Of a stretch of 64,000 nucleotides of DNA, positions 54,119-61,389 are shown one piece after another. A program made the translations under genes and the position numbers. Position 1 is the first letter of the stretch, and every line of letters begins with the position of its first letter. Below the pieces are notes generated by a model, which saw only the letters and a program-made list of their open reading frames with translations, made no database searches and was not told where the DNA came from. The DNA comes from Pedobacter sp. BS3 (GTDB lineage Bacteria > Bacteroidota > Bacteroidia > Sphingobacteriales > Sphingobacteriaceae). Location: positions 744,001-808,000 of the forward strand of contig NZ_VTRT01000001.1 in NCBI RefSeq assembly GCF_008274585.1, in the 5' to 3' direction.

Positions 54119-54856
54119 TCAGCCTGATGCAGAGGAATTAAACCGAACCAGCTTGTCCCAGTCAATTGATCCATCAGTTAAACAAAATGTATCGGCAAAC
54201 TCTTTGGTAAACCTGTTGATCATTTTGGAATAAGAAATGATGAATTCATCGTTTCGTTCTTTAGCCTGATGTCCTAATGGTTCAATGATCTTTGTATATA
54301 ATTCATGATCTCCTGAAATAAAGGCCCAGAAACGTTGTCCGCAATATTTAAAGTAATCTCCTTTGTCCGGCTGATTATCTTTTCCATAACAACAACCATT
54401 TACCGCTACAACATTAATTTGAGAGTTACTTGTACGTAAAGTCTTTTTTGCGGTCTTAAAATCAGCTATCATTTTTCCGATTTGGCTGCTATTTCCCCAG
54501 TTTGGGCCTGATTTAATGGTTACAATATGCCTTGCCCCATTATTATCAAATTCAAGGTCAATACCCGGAATGCCTGATTTCCAGCCATTATATACCCGGG
54601 TATTAATAAAAATGGCAAGCCCTTCAAGCCAGTCGCCGAAAATAGTTTCTTCCTGCGAGGATATAAAAGCATCGGTAAAGCTCTTGATTATTTCCTGCGC
54701 CGTAAGCACAAACTTTGCTTTAAAAAGATATGGATTTTTCTTGCCAAGTACCCGGTTCAGCTTCAGCTTTGTCAATCCCTCAATACGTTTCTGATGAAAT
54801 GTACCGATATTATCTTCAACGTACTGCGATACGTCTGTTATGCTTAGCTGATTCAT
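54119..54856 (-). CDS. Type II restriction endonuclease (PmeII-like family)
   Basis: A 245-residue protein paired with the methyltransferase gene and overlapping its end by 41 nt. The core FGDWLEGLAIFINTRVYNGW-KSGIPGIDLEF ... HIVTIKSGPNWGNSSQIGKM is characteristic, as I recall it, of the PmeII-type family. The nuclease fold is suggested by IDLEF then TIKSG, but the usual acidic residue of (D/E)xK is Thr here. A C-terminal CCYGKDNQPDKGDYFKYCGQ-RFW motif is also present. The recognition site cannot be read from sequence. Confidence 0.8.
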   Translation of the reverse strand: MNQLSITDVSQYVEDNIGTFHQKRIEGLTKLKLNRVLGKKNPYLFKAKFVLTAQEIIKSFTDAFISSQEETIFGDWLEGLAIFINTRVYNGWKSGIPGIDLEFDNNGARHIVTIKSGPNWGNSSQIGKMIADFKTAKKTLRTSNSQINVVAVNGCCYGKDNQPDKGDYFKYCGQRFWAFISGDHELYTKIIEPLGHQAKERNDEFIISYSKMINRFTKEFADTFCLTDGSIDWDKLVRFNSSASG

Positions 54857-55694
54857 ACACTGCTTCAGGTTCTAATGAATAAAGTTCTGCAGGATTTATT
54901 TGCGCCTTAACCATATTGTAGTAGTCCTCTACTATTTCAATACCTATAGAATGCCGTTTCATGCGATTTGCTACATTAAGCGTAGTTCCCGAACCCATAA
55001 AAGGGTCAAGCACTGTATCTCCAGCTTTGGTAAAGAGCTTGATAAACCATTCGGGCAATTCTTCGGGAAAGGCCGCACTATGATTCTTGTTACTACATTC
55101 TGTTGCAAGATGGAGAACATTTGTAGGATAGGCTTTATCGCGATTAAGCCAATTAGAAATATTCTTCCCAAAACCACTCCCTACTTTAGAGCTATCTCTT
55201 GTTTTATCGGTATCAGAAAGATTTTTAAGGCGTGATTTTGCCCAATCACCCATCGGTACCATCACTTCTTCCTGGTACATATTGAATTTTTTATCCTTAT
55301 TAAATTGAAGAAGTCTTTCCCAGGCATCACGGAATCGGTTAGGCCATTTCCCGGGGTAACAATTTTTCTTGTGCCAGATGAATTCCTCGGTCCATAACCA
55401 TCCCTGCTTTCGCATTTCGAGAATTAGCTCCATAACGTATGTGCTTCGCTCCCCATCAACTACTTTTTCCTTTATATTGAGTATAAATGTTCCTGTAGGT
55501 TTTAATACCCTCAAAAGTTCTTTAGAAATAGGTAAAAACCATTGCACGTATTTGTCAGGATGAATACCGCCATAGGTTTCCTTCCGTTGGTCGGCATAAG
55601 GCGGAGAAGTAATAATGAGGTCAACCGAATTATCTGAAAGATTACTTAACTCTGTCTTGCAGTCACCCAAATACAAATCTGCTCGTATCTCCAT
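54816..55694 (-). CDS. DNA methyltransferase of the type II R-M pair (N4-cytosine or N6-adenine, beta order)
   Basis: A 292-residue enzyme: YLGDCKTELSNLSDNSVDLI, motif IV TSPPYADQR, LKPTGTFILNIKEK, target region with FIWHKKNCYPGKWPNRFRDA, and motif I near the end (FTKAGDTVLDPFMGSGTTLN, then IGIEIVEDYY). Motif IV before motif I gives the beta class; SPPY is found in N4-cytosine and some N6-adenine enzymes. It protects host DNA from its partner nuclease. The ATG at 55692-55694 (MEIRADLYLGD) is preferred, since TAAATTTG at 55698-55705 is a fitting -7 box; an in-frame ATG at 55733 would add 13 residues. Confidence 0.88.
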   Translation of the reverse strand: MEIRADLYLGDCKTELSNLSDNSVDLIITSPPYADQRKETYGGIHPDKYVQWFLPISKELLRVLKPTGTFILNIKEKVVDGERSTYVMELILEMRKQGWLWTEEFIWHKKNCYPGKWPNRFRDAWERLLQFNKDKKFNMYQEEVMVPMGDWAKSRLKNLSDTDKTRDSSKVGSGFGKNISNWLNRDKAYPTNVLHLATECSNKNHSAAFPEELPEWFIKLFTKAGDTVLDPFMGSGTTLNVANRMKRHSIGIEIVEDYYNMVKAQINPAELYSLEPEAVYESAKHNRRIAVR

Positions 55695-55793
55695 GCTCAA
55701 ATTTAGCTCTCTTCGCTGTTTATTTAATATCATGTTAATAAGTTTTTGAGAGCATCTTTAAAAAATGACATAGGGGTTTCAAAATCTAAAATA

Positions 55794-55824
55794 TTGCATA
55801 ACTAAAGAATAGTGCGTACCTTTG
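55794..55824 (+). promoter_or_regulatory. Promoter of efp
   Basis: TTG (55794-55796), 20-bp spacer, TACCTTTG (55817-55824), 19 nt before the ATG. Confidence 0.65.
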
Positions 55825-55843
55825 CGGCTCGAAACCTTTAAGC

Positions 55844-56404
55844 ATGTCAAAAGCATCCGAAATAAAAAATGGCAATATTTTGCGCTTTAATGGCGAATTA
55901 GTTTCTGTTGAAGAGTTTATTCACCGTACTCCCGGCAACCTGCGTGCATTTTACCAGGCCAGAATGCGGAATATCCGTACCGGCAAGCTGGTAGAATACC
56001 GCTTCCGTACCGATGAAGAGGTTGAAATTTGCCGTGTTGAAACTAACGATTACCAGTATTTGTATGAGGATGGCGACTACTTTGTGGTAATGGATAATAA
56101 TACGTTCGAGCAGTTTAATATCCCAAAATCATTGTTTGGTGATGCTGCCCGCTTTCTGAAAGAAGGCATGAACGTAATTGTTGCCTTTGAAAGCGATGAG
56201 CCGATTATGGCCCAGGCCCCAACCAGCGTTGAGCTTGAGATTACTTACACAGAGCCTGCCGTAAAAGGCGATACTTCTACCAATGCCTTAAAAAGTGCAA
56301 CGGTAGAAACCGGTGTTGAAGTCCGGGTTCCCCTGTTTATTAACCAGGGCGATAAAGTTAAAATTGATACCCGCACCGGAGATTACATCGAGCGTGTGAA
56401 ATAA
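55844..56404 (+). CDS. efp: Elongation factor P
   Basis: A 186-residue three-domain EF-P: ASEIKNGNILRFNGELVSVE-EFIHRTPGNLRAFYQ, FLKEGMNVIVAFESDEPIMA, ELEITYTEPAVKGDTSTNAL, and PLFINQGDKVKIDTRTGDYI. It relieves ribosome stalling at proline runs. The domain I loop reads TPGNLRAF, where E. coli has PGKGQAF, so the lysine that is beta-lysylated is replaced by Asn. The loop also lacks the Arg used by EarP-type rhamnosylation at the homologous place, though an Arg follows two residues on. Confidence 0.95.
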   Translation: MSKASEIKNGNILRFNGELVSVEEFIHRTPGNLRAFYQARMRNIRTGKLVEYRFRTDEEVEICRVETNDYQYLYEDGDYFVVMDNNTFEQFNIPKSLFGDAARFLKEGMNVIVAFESDEPIMAQAPTSVELEITYTEPAVKGDTSTNALKSATVETGVEVRVPLFINQGDKVKIDTRTGDYIERVK

Positions 56405-56442
56405 AGATTCTTTTTCATATATTAAGTTTAGGTTGATTATTG

Positions 56443-56475
56443 AAAAACGGCTCATTTACGAGCCGTTTTTTATTT
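56443..56475 (+). terminator. Rho-independent terminator after efp
   Basis: AAAAACGGCTC (56443-56453), ATTTAC loop, GAGCCGTTTTT (56460-56470) and TATTTT. Confidence 0.9.
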
Positions 56476-56493
56476 TAGGGAAATTTTACAAAC

Positions 56494-57063
56494 GTGGAAA
56501 AAGACCGGTTAAGGAAATTGTATCTTGAGAAACGGAAAAACCTGAGCTTAAAAGCAGCTGACCTGCTTACGCGGGGGATTCTCCGGCAATTTGCCTCGTT
56601 AGATTTTTCGCAGGTACGTTATTTTCACTTGTTCTATCCCATTCCGGGGAAACATGAGTTTAACAGCCTTGTTCTGGCCGACTGGCTGCGGCTAAATCAC
56701 CCGGAAATTAAGCTGGTTTTATCGCGTAGCGATTTAAAGAATCATACCCTGACACATATCATTTGGAATCCGGACACGCCCCTGGCAATGAATAGCTGGG
56801 GTATAACCGAACCTGTTTCCGGCGCTGAAATTGCACCCGGAGAGCTGGACTTTGTCCTGGTACCGTTGCTGATTTTTGACACAAGGGGGAATCGTGTGGG
56901 CTATGGTAAAGGTTTTTACGACCGTTTTTTAACTCAATGCAGGCCGGATGTTATTAAAGCGGGAGTTTCGTTCTTTGAGCCTGAAATCAATCCTATTCCG
57001 GTTAATGAGCACGATATTCCGTTAAACCTATGCCTGACACCGCAACAGGTATGGCGGTTTTAA
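56494..57063 (+). CDS. 5-formyltetrahydrofolate cyclo-ligase
   Basis: A 189-residue enzyme beginning at GTG (VEKDRLRKLYLEKRKNLSLK). Signatures: HLFYPIPGKHEFNS, LDFVLVPLLIFDTRGNRVGY-GKGFYDRFL (the ATP/folate-binding block) and PVNEHDIPLNLCLTP. It converts 5-formyl-THF to 5,10-methenyl-THF. The GTG lies just after the efp terminator; there is no better start nearby. Confidence 0.93.
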   Translation: MEKDRLRKLYLEKRKNLSLKAADLLTRGILRQFASLDFSQVRYFHLFYPIPGKHEFNSLVLADWLRLNHPEIKLVLSRSDLKNHTLTHIIWNPDTPLAMNSWGITEPVSGAEIAPGELDFVLVPLLIFDTRGNRVGYGKGFYDRFLTQCRPDVIKAGVSFFEPEINPIPVNEHDIPLNLCLTPQQVWRF

Positions 57064-57104
57064 TAACCTGAGTTCGATTAATAATCCTGCTCAAAAACAG
57101 GTTT

Positions 57105-57224
57105 AACAGAGATTGCTTCGTCGTACCTCCTCGTCCCGAGACTTCGGGAACGGAAATAGGAGCGTCATTGTCCCGAGGCTTCGGGAAAGGATTGGATTTG
57201 TGCGACAGAATGAAGCAATCTGTT
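57105..57224. repeat. 120-bp inverted-repeat element with two TCCCGA-N4-TCGGGA hairpins
   Basis: Outer arms AACAGAGATTGCTTC (57105-57119) and GAAGCAATCTGTT (57212-57224) pair apart from a 2-nt bulge. Inside are two small hairpins, 57134-57149 and 57171-57186. The GATTGCTTCGTCG phrase is a typical dispersed Bacteroidota intergenic repeat. It lies between two convergent genes. Confidence 0.75.
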
Positions 57225-57276
57225 AGTAATCAGCTTAATAAAATCAAACTCAGATTAATATTAATCCTGCCCGAAA

Positions 57277-57714
57277 TTAAGGGCAATCTGTTCGTTGCAG
57301 CACGTTGTCGTTATTATAAACCAATGAGTCCGGGTTGGTAAAGACCATTTTTCCGTTCTGTTCGGTTACATCGCCGTAACCTTCAACCAGGGTATCTCCC
57401 TTTTTAAGCAAAGCCACCTGCCGCACAGATTCCATACCTTCGGAAGTAAAACGATAATCGGCAATAATGGTATCACCATATAATTTGCCCTTAATGGAGC
57501 CGGTGCTTTTATCTTTCTCAAAATAATTGTATGAAAGTGTGCCAGTTACCGTCTTTCCGGCGGCAGTGAGATGCAGGAAAACGGTATCTTTATCATGGAT
57601 AAAGTGATAACAGCCGGAAATGTCTTTCGCTGCTGAAGCACCGTTTTTAGAAGTATTATTCTTGCAGGCTGCCATCCCAAACAGGGCACAACCTAAAATG
57701 AAGCATGTTTTCAT
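57277..57714 (-). CDS. Small lipoprotein of unknown function
   Basis: A 145-residue protein with lipobox FGMAAC (Cys17) and a short Asn/Ser linker. The rest looks all-beta: SGCYHFIHDKDTVFLHLTAA, KTVTGTLSYNYFEKDKSTGS-IKGKLYGDTIIADYRFTSEG, then KMVFTNPDS. This pattern of a turn-rich barrel with GxxxG-DTIxxxYxFxSEG recurs in small Bacteroidota lipoproteins of unknown role. It lies 57 nt downstream of def, the same strand. Confidence 0.75.
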   Translation of the reverse strand: MKTCFILGCALFGMAACKNNTSKNGASAAKDISGCYHFIHDKDTVFLHLTAAGKTVTGTLSYNYFEKDKSTGSIKGKLYGDTIIADYRFTSEGMESVRQVALLKKGDTLVEGYGDVTEQNGKMVFTNPDSLVYNNDNVLQRTDCP

Positions 57715-57770
57715 CGGCTTATGTTTTGTATTAATAAATACACAAGCCGGCCCCGAAAATGTTTGCTCTG

Positions 57771-58343
57771 TTATTTCTTGCCAGGCTTGGCTGCCGGGAA
57801 TTTCATTTTATACGCCACATTGATTTGTCCCTTTGAAATAGCATCAAGCCTGCTTTTCAGCATGGTTTTGCGTAAGGGCGATAATTTGTCGATAAACAAT
57901 TTACCATCAATATGGTCGTATTCGTGCTGGATAACACGGGCAGCCACCCCCGAAAAGGTTTCTTCATGATGCTGCCAGTTTTCATCATAATAGGATAGTT
58001 TAACAGTCTGGTGGCGGCTTACATCTTCACGTATGTCCGGAATGCTCAGGCATCCCTCATTGAAATCCCATTTTTCACCTTCCTCATCAATTACATGCGC
58101 ATTGATAAATACCTTTTTGAAATTTTCCAGCTCGTTATCTTCATCAGCAAATGGACGGGCATCTATCACGAATAAACGTATGGAAAGGCCAACCTGAGGG
58201 GCAGCCAGTCCTACACCCTGGGCATTATACATGGTCTCAAACATGTTTGCTATCAACTCATCCAGGTTAGGATAATCTTTGGTAATATCGTCAGCCTTTT
58301 TGCGTAAAACCGGATGTCCGTAAGCAATAATAGGTAATTTCAT
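57771..58343 (-). CDS. def: Peptide deformylase
   Basis: A 190-residue metalloenzyme with the three family motifs: GVGLAAPQVG, EGCLSIPDI (metal Cys) and QHEYDHIDG (HExxH). It removes the formyl group from new proteins. LPIIAYGHPVLRKKADDI is the standard N-terminus. The minus-strand -7 box TATTTTTG at 58348-58355 ends 4 nt before the ATG, predicting leaderless mRNA. Confidence 0.97.
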   Translation of the reverse strand: MKLPIIAYGHPVLRKKADDITKDYPNLDELIANMFETMYNAQGVGLAAPQVGLSIRLFVIDARPFADEDNELENFKKVFINAHVIDEEGEKWDFNEGCLSIPDIREDVSRHQTVKLSYYDENWQHHEETFSGVAARVIQHEYDHIDGKLFIDKLSPLRKTMLKSRLDAISKGQINVAYKMKFPAAKPGKK

Positions 58344-58347
58344 GATA

Positions 58348-58355
58348 CAAAAATA
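58348..58355 (-). promoter_or_regulatory. -7 box abutting def
   Basis: Minus-strand TATTTTTG, then TATC, then ATG. It lies in the 18-bp gap between def and the M16 peptidase gene. Confidence 0.5.
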
Positions 58356-58361
58356 AGTAAA

Positions 58362-59594
58362 TTACTGTGATTCGGGTTGGAACAACAGCACCGATAAGGC
58401 TGATGGGTTAAAAATCTCGTTAGCGATATCCTGCAGCTGCGAAGCGGTACATGCCTGGATGCGGGCGAAGATCTCGTCGAGCGTATCTACCCGGTTATAA
58501 TCCAGCAGGCTTTTTGCCATCGAAATGATCATCCCGATACGGTTTTCTTCGGCCAGGGCAATTTGCCCGATGAATTTCTGCCGGGCCGTATGTAACTGCA
58601 ATGTTCCCAGCTTATGCTCGCACAGCTTTTTCAGCTCCCGGTAGATCAGCCGCAGTGCTTTATCCGATTTTTCGGCATCTGTACCAAAATAAATGGAGAA
58701 AATGCCCGTGTCGGTTAAGGGCGTATAATTGGAATCGATGGTATAGGCAATACCGTATTTTTCGCGTATCTGCAGGTTGAGCCGGGAGCTCATGCCATTG
58801 CCGCCCAGCATATTGTTGAGCAGCAGCAGACCGGTTTTATTTTCGTGATACAGGTTATAGGCCGGTGCTCCTATTACACAATGCACCTGTGATATGGGCT
58901 TACTTTCTTTTCTGGTTTGCGCCATATACTGCGCTACAGGTTCCCGCTTTCGCGATGAATGTGTAGCGGGCAAATGTGCAAAATAACGCTGCGCCAGCTT
59001 TTCTATCCGCGAAGGCGAATAATTACCCGATATACCGATAACCATCTGGTTGGTTGTATAGTGCTCCTGCAAAAAGGTGAAAATATCCTGGCGGGATAAA
59101 CGGCTCACGCTTTCGGCAGTACCCAGGATATTACGTCCCAGCGGATGCCCGGCAAACAGTAATTCTTCAAAATCATCATTTATTGCATCTTCCGGCAAAT
59201 CCTGGTACGATGCTATCTCATCCAGAATAACGCTCTTTTCTTTCTCCAGCTCTTCATCCGGGTAAACCGAATGAAATACCAGATCCTCAAAAAGGTCTAA
59301 CGTGCGGTCGAGGTAGGCCTGCAAAAACGAGGCATGAATACAGGTATATTCCTTGGTGGTATAGGCATTCAGGTCGGCGCCAATGCTCTCAAGCCGGTTA
59401 AGTATCTGTGATGTGTTACGCCGTTCCGTCTTTTTAAATAATAAATGCTCTATGAAATGAGCCAGGCCCGACGTTTGAGGGCTTTCGTCACGTGTACCGG
59501 CATTAATTACGATACAGGCATGCGAAACAGGCGATGAAAAAGGCTTAAAAATTATGCGTATGCCATTAGGCAACGTAATAACGTATTGGTCCAT
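58362..59594 (-). CDS. M16-family zinc peptidase (processing-peptidase-like)
   Basis: A 410-residue protein with two M16 domains. The inverted zinc motif is GLAHFIEHLLF (HxxEH), with the distal Glu in LEKEKSVILDEIASYQD. ILNRLESIGADLNAYTTKEY and GGNGMSSRLNLQIREKYGIA-YTI are typical of PqqL/YmxG-like single-chain forms. There is no signal peptide, so it is probably cytoplasmic. It digests short peptides. TATCTTTG at 59603-59610 (minus) is 8 nt before the ATG. Confidence 0.92.
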   Translation of the reverse strand: MDQYVITLPNGIRIIFKPFSSPVSHACIVINAGTRDESPQTSGLAHFIEHLLFKKTERRNTSQILNRLESIGADLNAYTTKEYTCIHASFLQAYLDRTLDLFEDLVFHSVYPDEELEKEKSVILDEIASYQDLPEDAINDDFEELLFAGHPLGRNILGTAESVSRLSRQDIFTFLQEHYTTNQMVIGISGNYSPSRIEKLAQRYFAHLPATHSSRKREPVAQYMAQTRKESKPISQVHCVIGAPAYNLYHENKTGLLLLNNMLGGNGMSSRLNLQIREKYGIAYTIDSNYTPLTDTGIFSIYFGTDAEKSDKALRLIYRELKKLCEHKLGTLQLHTARQKFIGQIALAEENRIGMIISMAKSLLDYNRVDTLDEIFARIQACTASQLQDIANEIFNPSALSVLLFQPESQ

Positions 59595-59602
59595 GCGGAG
59601 AG

Positions 59603-59610
59603 CAAAGATA
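59603..59610 (-). promoter_or_regulatory. -7 box of the M16 peptidase gene
   Basis: Minus-strand TATCTTTG fits TAnnTTTG and ends 8 nt before the ATG at 59594. Confidence 0.5.
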
Positions 59611-59801
59611 GTAATACCCGTGGTAATGCAGGTATTTAACAGTTGGTATTACCACTATTTAAGCACATAATTGAATGGTTGTCAGTAATAACGTCCACAT
59701 AGCTTTCATAGTCCCGATAGGAAATCATATAGCTTGAAGTCAGTAGTCTAACGCTGAAAGAAGCTTTTTAAAACTTAATACTTTTCATTAAATTTGACTC
59801 T

Positions 59802-60047
59802 ATGAGAGCAGCGGACGCGAATACAACATTAATAAATGGTTATATCGACCTGTTAGACAATCTAAGCCCAGGTAGTAAGCTCGACCTGATATCTAAGCTA
59901 ACTATATCGGTTAAGACCGACCTGATTAAAAAGAAGTCTTCTTTTAAAAAGGCATTTGGAGCGTTTGATTCAAAGGCAAGCGCTGAGGAGATTATAGAAG
60001 ATATTCGTAAAAGCAGGGTGTTCACCAGACAAATAGAATCATTTTGA
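59802..60047 (+). CDS. Antitoxin of a VapBC-like module
   Basis: An 81-residue protein (MRAADANTTLINGYIDLLDN). The middle is helical (SKLDLISKLTISVKTDLIKK), and the C-terminal tail EEIIEDIRKSRVFTRQIESF has the basic/hydrophobic look of toxin-wrapping antitoxin ends. I recall such short proteins directly before PIN toxins in Bacteroidota. It overlaps the toxin gene by 4 nt (TTGA). TAAATTTG at 59789-59796 ends 5 nt before its ATG, again a leaderless arrangement. It probably binds its own promoter. Confidence 0.75.
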   Translation: MRAADANTTLINGYIDLLDNLSPGSKLDLISKLTISVKTDLIKKKSSFKKAFGAFDSKASAEEIIEDIRKSRVFTRQIESF

Positions 60048-60412
60048 AGCGCTATCTAATTGATACCAATATTGCCATATTCTATATGAAAGGCAAGTTT
60101 GGTCTGGATGCTAAATTCGATACCGTCAATGCTGAGGATTGCTTCATTTCAGAGATAACCTTAGCTGAACTCAAATTCGGGGTCGAGAAAAGTGAGAAGC
60201 CGGAAAAGAATAGAAAAGCTTTAAATAACTTCTTAAGTGGTGTCCAGATTCTACCTATTTTTCATTCATTAGACCTATTCGCAAAGGAAAAGGAAAGGCT
60301 GCAAAGGGAAGGAACACCTGTTGATGACTTTGACCTTTTAATAGGTGTAACTTCAGTGACTCATAACCTGACAATGGTTACCAACAATACACCAATCACT
60401 TTAAACGCATAA
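60044..60412 (+). CDS. vapC: VapC-like PIN-domain toxin, C-terminally frameshifted
   Basis: A 122-residue PIN-domain RNase starting at TTG on the antitoxin stop. Acidic sites: Asp in LIDTNIAIFYM, Glu in EITLAELKFGVEKS, Asp in PVDDFDLLIGVT, and the TNN turn. The frame ends NNTPITLNA. Adding one A to the CCAATCAC stretch near 60395 would give the standard end NHFKRIKGIKLEDWTIGK, with a stop at 60457-60459. So the last roughly 20 residues are lost by a 1-nt shift. The full toxin would cleave RNA (often initiator tRNA). Whether the present form is active is unclear. Confidence 0.85.
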   Translation: MKRYLIDTNIAIFYMKGKFGLDAKFDTVNAEDCFISEITLAELKFGVEKSEKPEKNRKALNNFLSGVQILPIFHSLDLFAKEKERLQREGTPVDDFDLLIGVTSVTHNLTMVTNNTPITLNA

Positions 60413-60523
60413 AGGGAATTAAGTTAGAGGACTGGACAATCGGCAAAAGCGACCCATAGTTTTACCATTCAGCACAACACTTCATTCCCTGCTCTGGGCA
60501 GCTAACGTTACTTAGCCGACCTG

Positions 60524-61165
60524 TTAATGCTTAAGCTGTAATTTACATTTCTGCTTGAACGCGTTAAACCTCGGCACCGAAACGCCCTGGATATAGGCCG
60601 ATGACGGGTTATATTCTTCGTAGTTCTGATGGTATTCTTCGGCCCGGTAAAAGGCTTTTAACGGTTCTAACTGGGTAACAATGGGCTTTTTAAACGATGG
60701 TGTCCATTTCCGGATGGCTTGTTTGGCCTGCTCCAACTGGCTGGCATCGGTATAAAAGATAGCAGAACGGTACGAGGTACCCACATCCGGCCCCTGGCGG
60801 TTCAGTGTGGTTGGGTCGTGTGATGAAAAGAAAGCATCGAGCAAATCGCTGTACGATACTACTTTGGGATTATAGTACACCAGCACGGTTTCGGCATGGC
60901 CGGTAGTTTCACTGCAAACCTGCTTATACGTTGGATTTTTAACATGGCCACCCGCATATCCTGAAACGGCAGAATCTACTCCGGCAATTTCCTCAAAAAT
61001 ATGTTCTGAGCACCAGAAACAGCCTTCGGCAAAAGCGGCAATAGCCTTACCTTTAGGTGCTGTCAGCTTTATGCTGGTATCGGTCTTTTTAGCCTGTCCC
61101 GAGCTGTTACAGGCCAGCAGGCAAAGCGCCAGGAAACCTGTCAGACTTCTGATTAAATTCTTCAT
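60524..61165 (-). CDS. msrA: Peptide-methionine (S)-S-oxide reductase, lipoprotein
   Basis: A 213-residue enzyme with lipobox ALCLLAC (Cys19), so it acts in the cell envelope. Active site: AIAAFAEGCFWCSEHIFEEI (GCFWC). Other marks: VSGYAGGHVKNPTYKQVCSE-TTGHAE, FFSSHDPTTLNRQGPDVGTS-YRSAIF, and FYRAEEYHQNYEEYNP. It repairs oxidised methionine in exported proteins using the catalytic Cys of GCFWC and a resolving Cys near the end (KQKCKL). No msrB is adjacent. Confidence 0.95.
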   Translation of the reverse strand: MKNLIRSLTGFLALCLLACNSSGQAKKTDTSIKLTAPKGKAIAAFAEGCFWCSEHIFEEIAGVDSAVSGYAGGHVKNPTYKQVCSETTGHAETVLVYYNPKVVSYSDLLDAFFSSHDPTTLNRQGPDVGTSYRSAIFYTDASQLEQAKQAIRKWTPSFKKPIVTQLEPLKAFYRAEEYHQNYEEYNPSSAYIQGVSVPRFNAFKQKCKLQLKH

Positions 61166-61185
61166 ATTTAAAATTACGCATTATC

Positions 61186-61298
61186 GGGTGCAATTCAAAT
61201 TGTCGCCGGTTGGTGGGGACACCAACCGGGGCGGAAGCCGTGGGCGGTGTCCCCACCGCCCACACGAAGCAAGTAATGCGACAATTTGAAATGCACCC
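61186..61298. repeat. 113-bp composite element: 21-bp inverted ends enclosing two GGTG-N4-CACC hairpins
   Basis: The ends 61186-61206 and 61278-61298 are inverted copies with one mismatch. Inside: CCGGTTGGTG-GGGA-CACCAACCGG (61206-61229) and GTGGGCGGTG-TCCC-CACCGCCCAC (61240-61263), both with perfect 10-bp arms and 4-nt loops. It lies between msrA and the response regulator. The hairpin core is shared with 52842-52865. Confidence 0.85.
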
Positions 61299-61389
61299 TC
61301 ATTATCCGGCTGTGCTAATGAGAAAAATTGTAACACTTTTGTAAGAAAGGGGATTTATGCCCGGGAGCGCCAGGCGGTGTGAGATCTTT

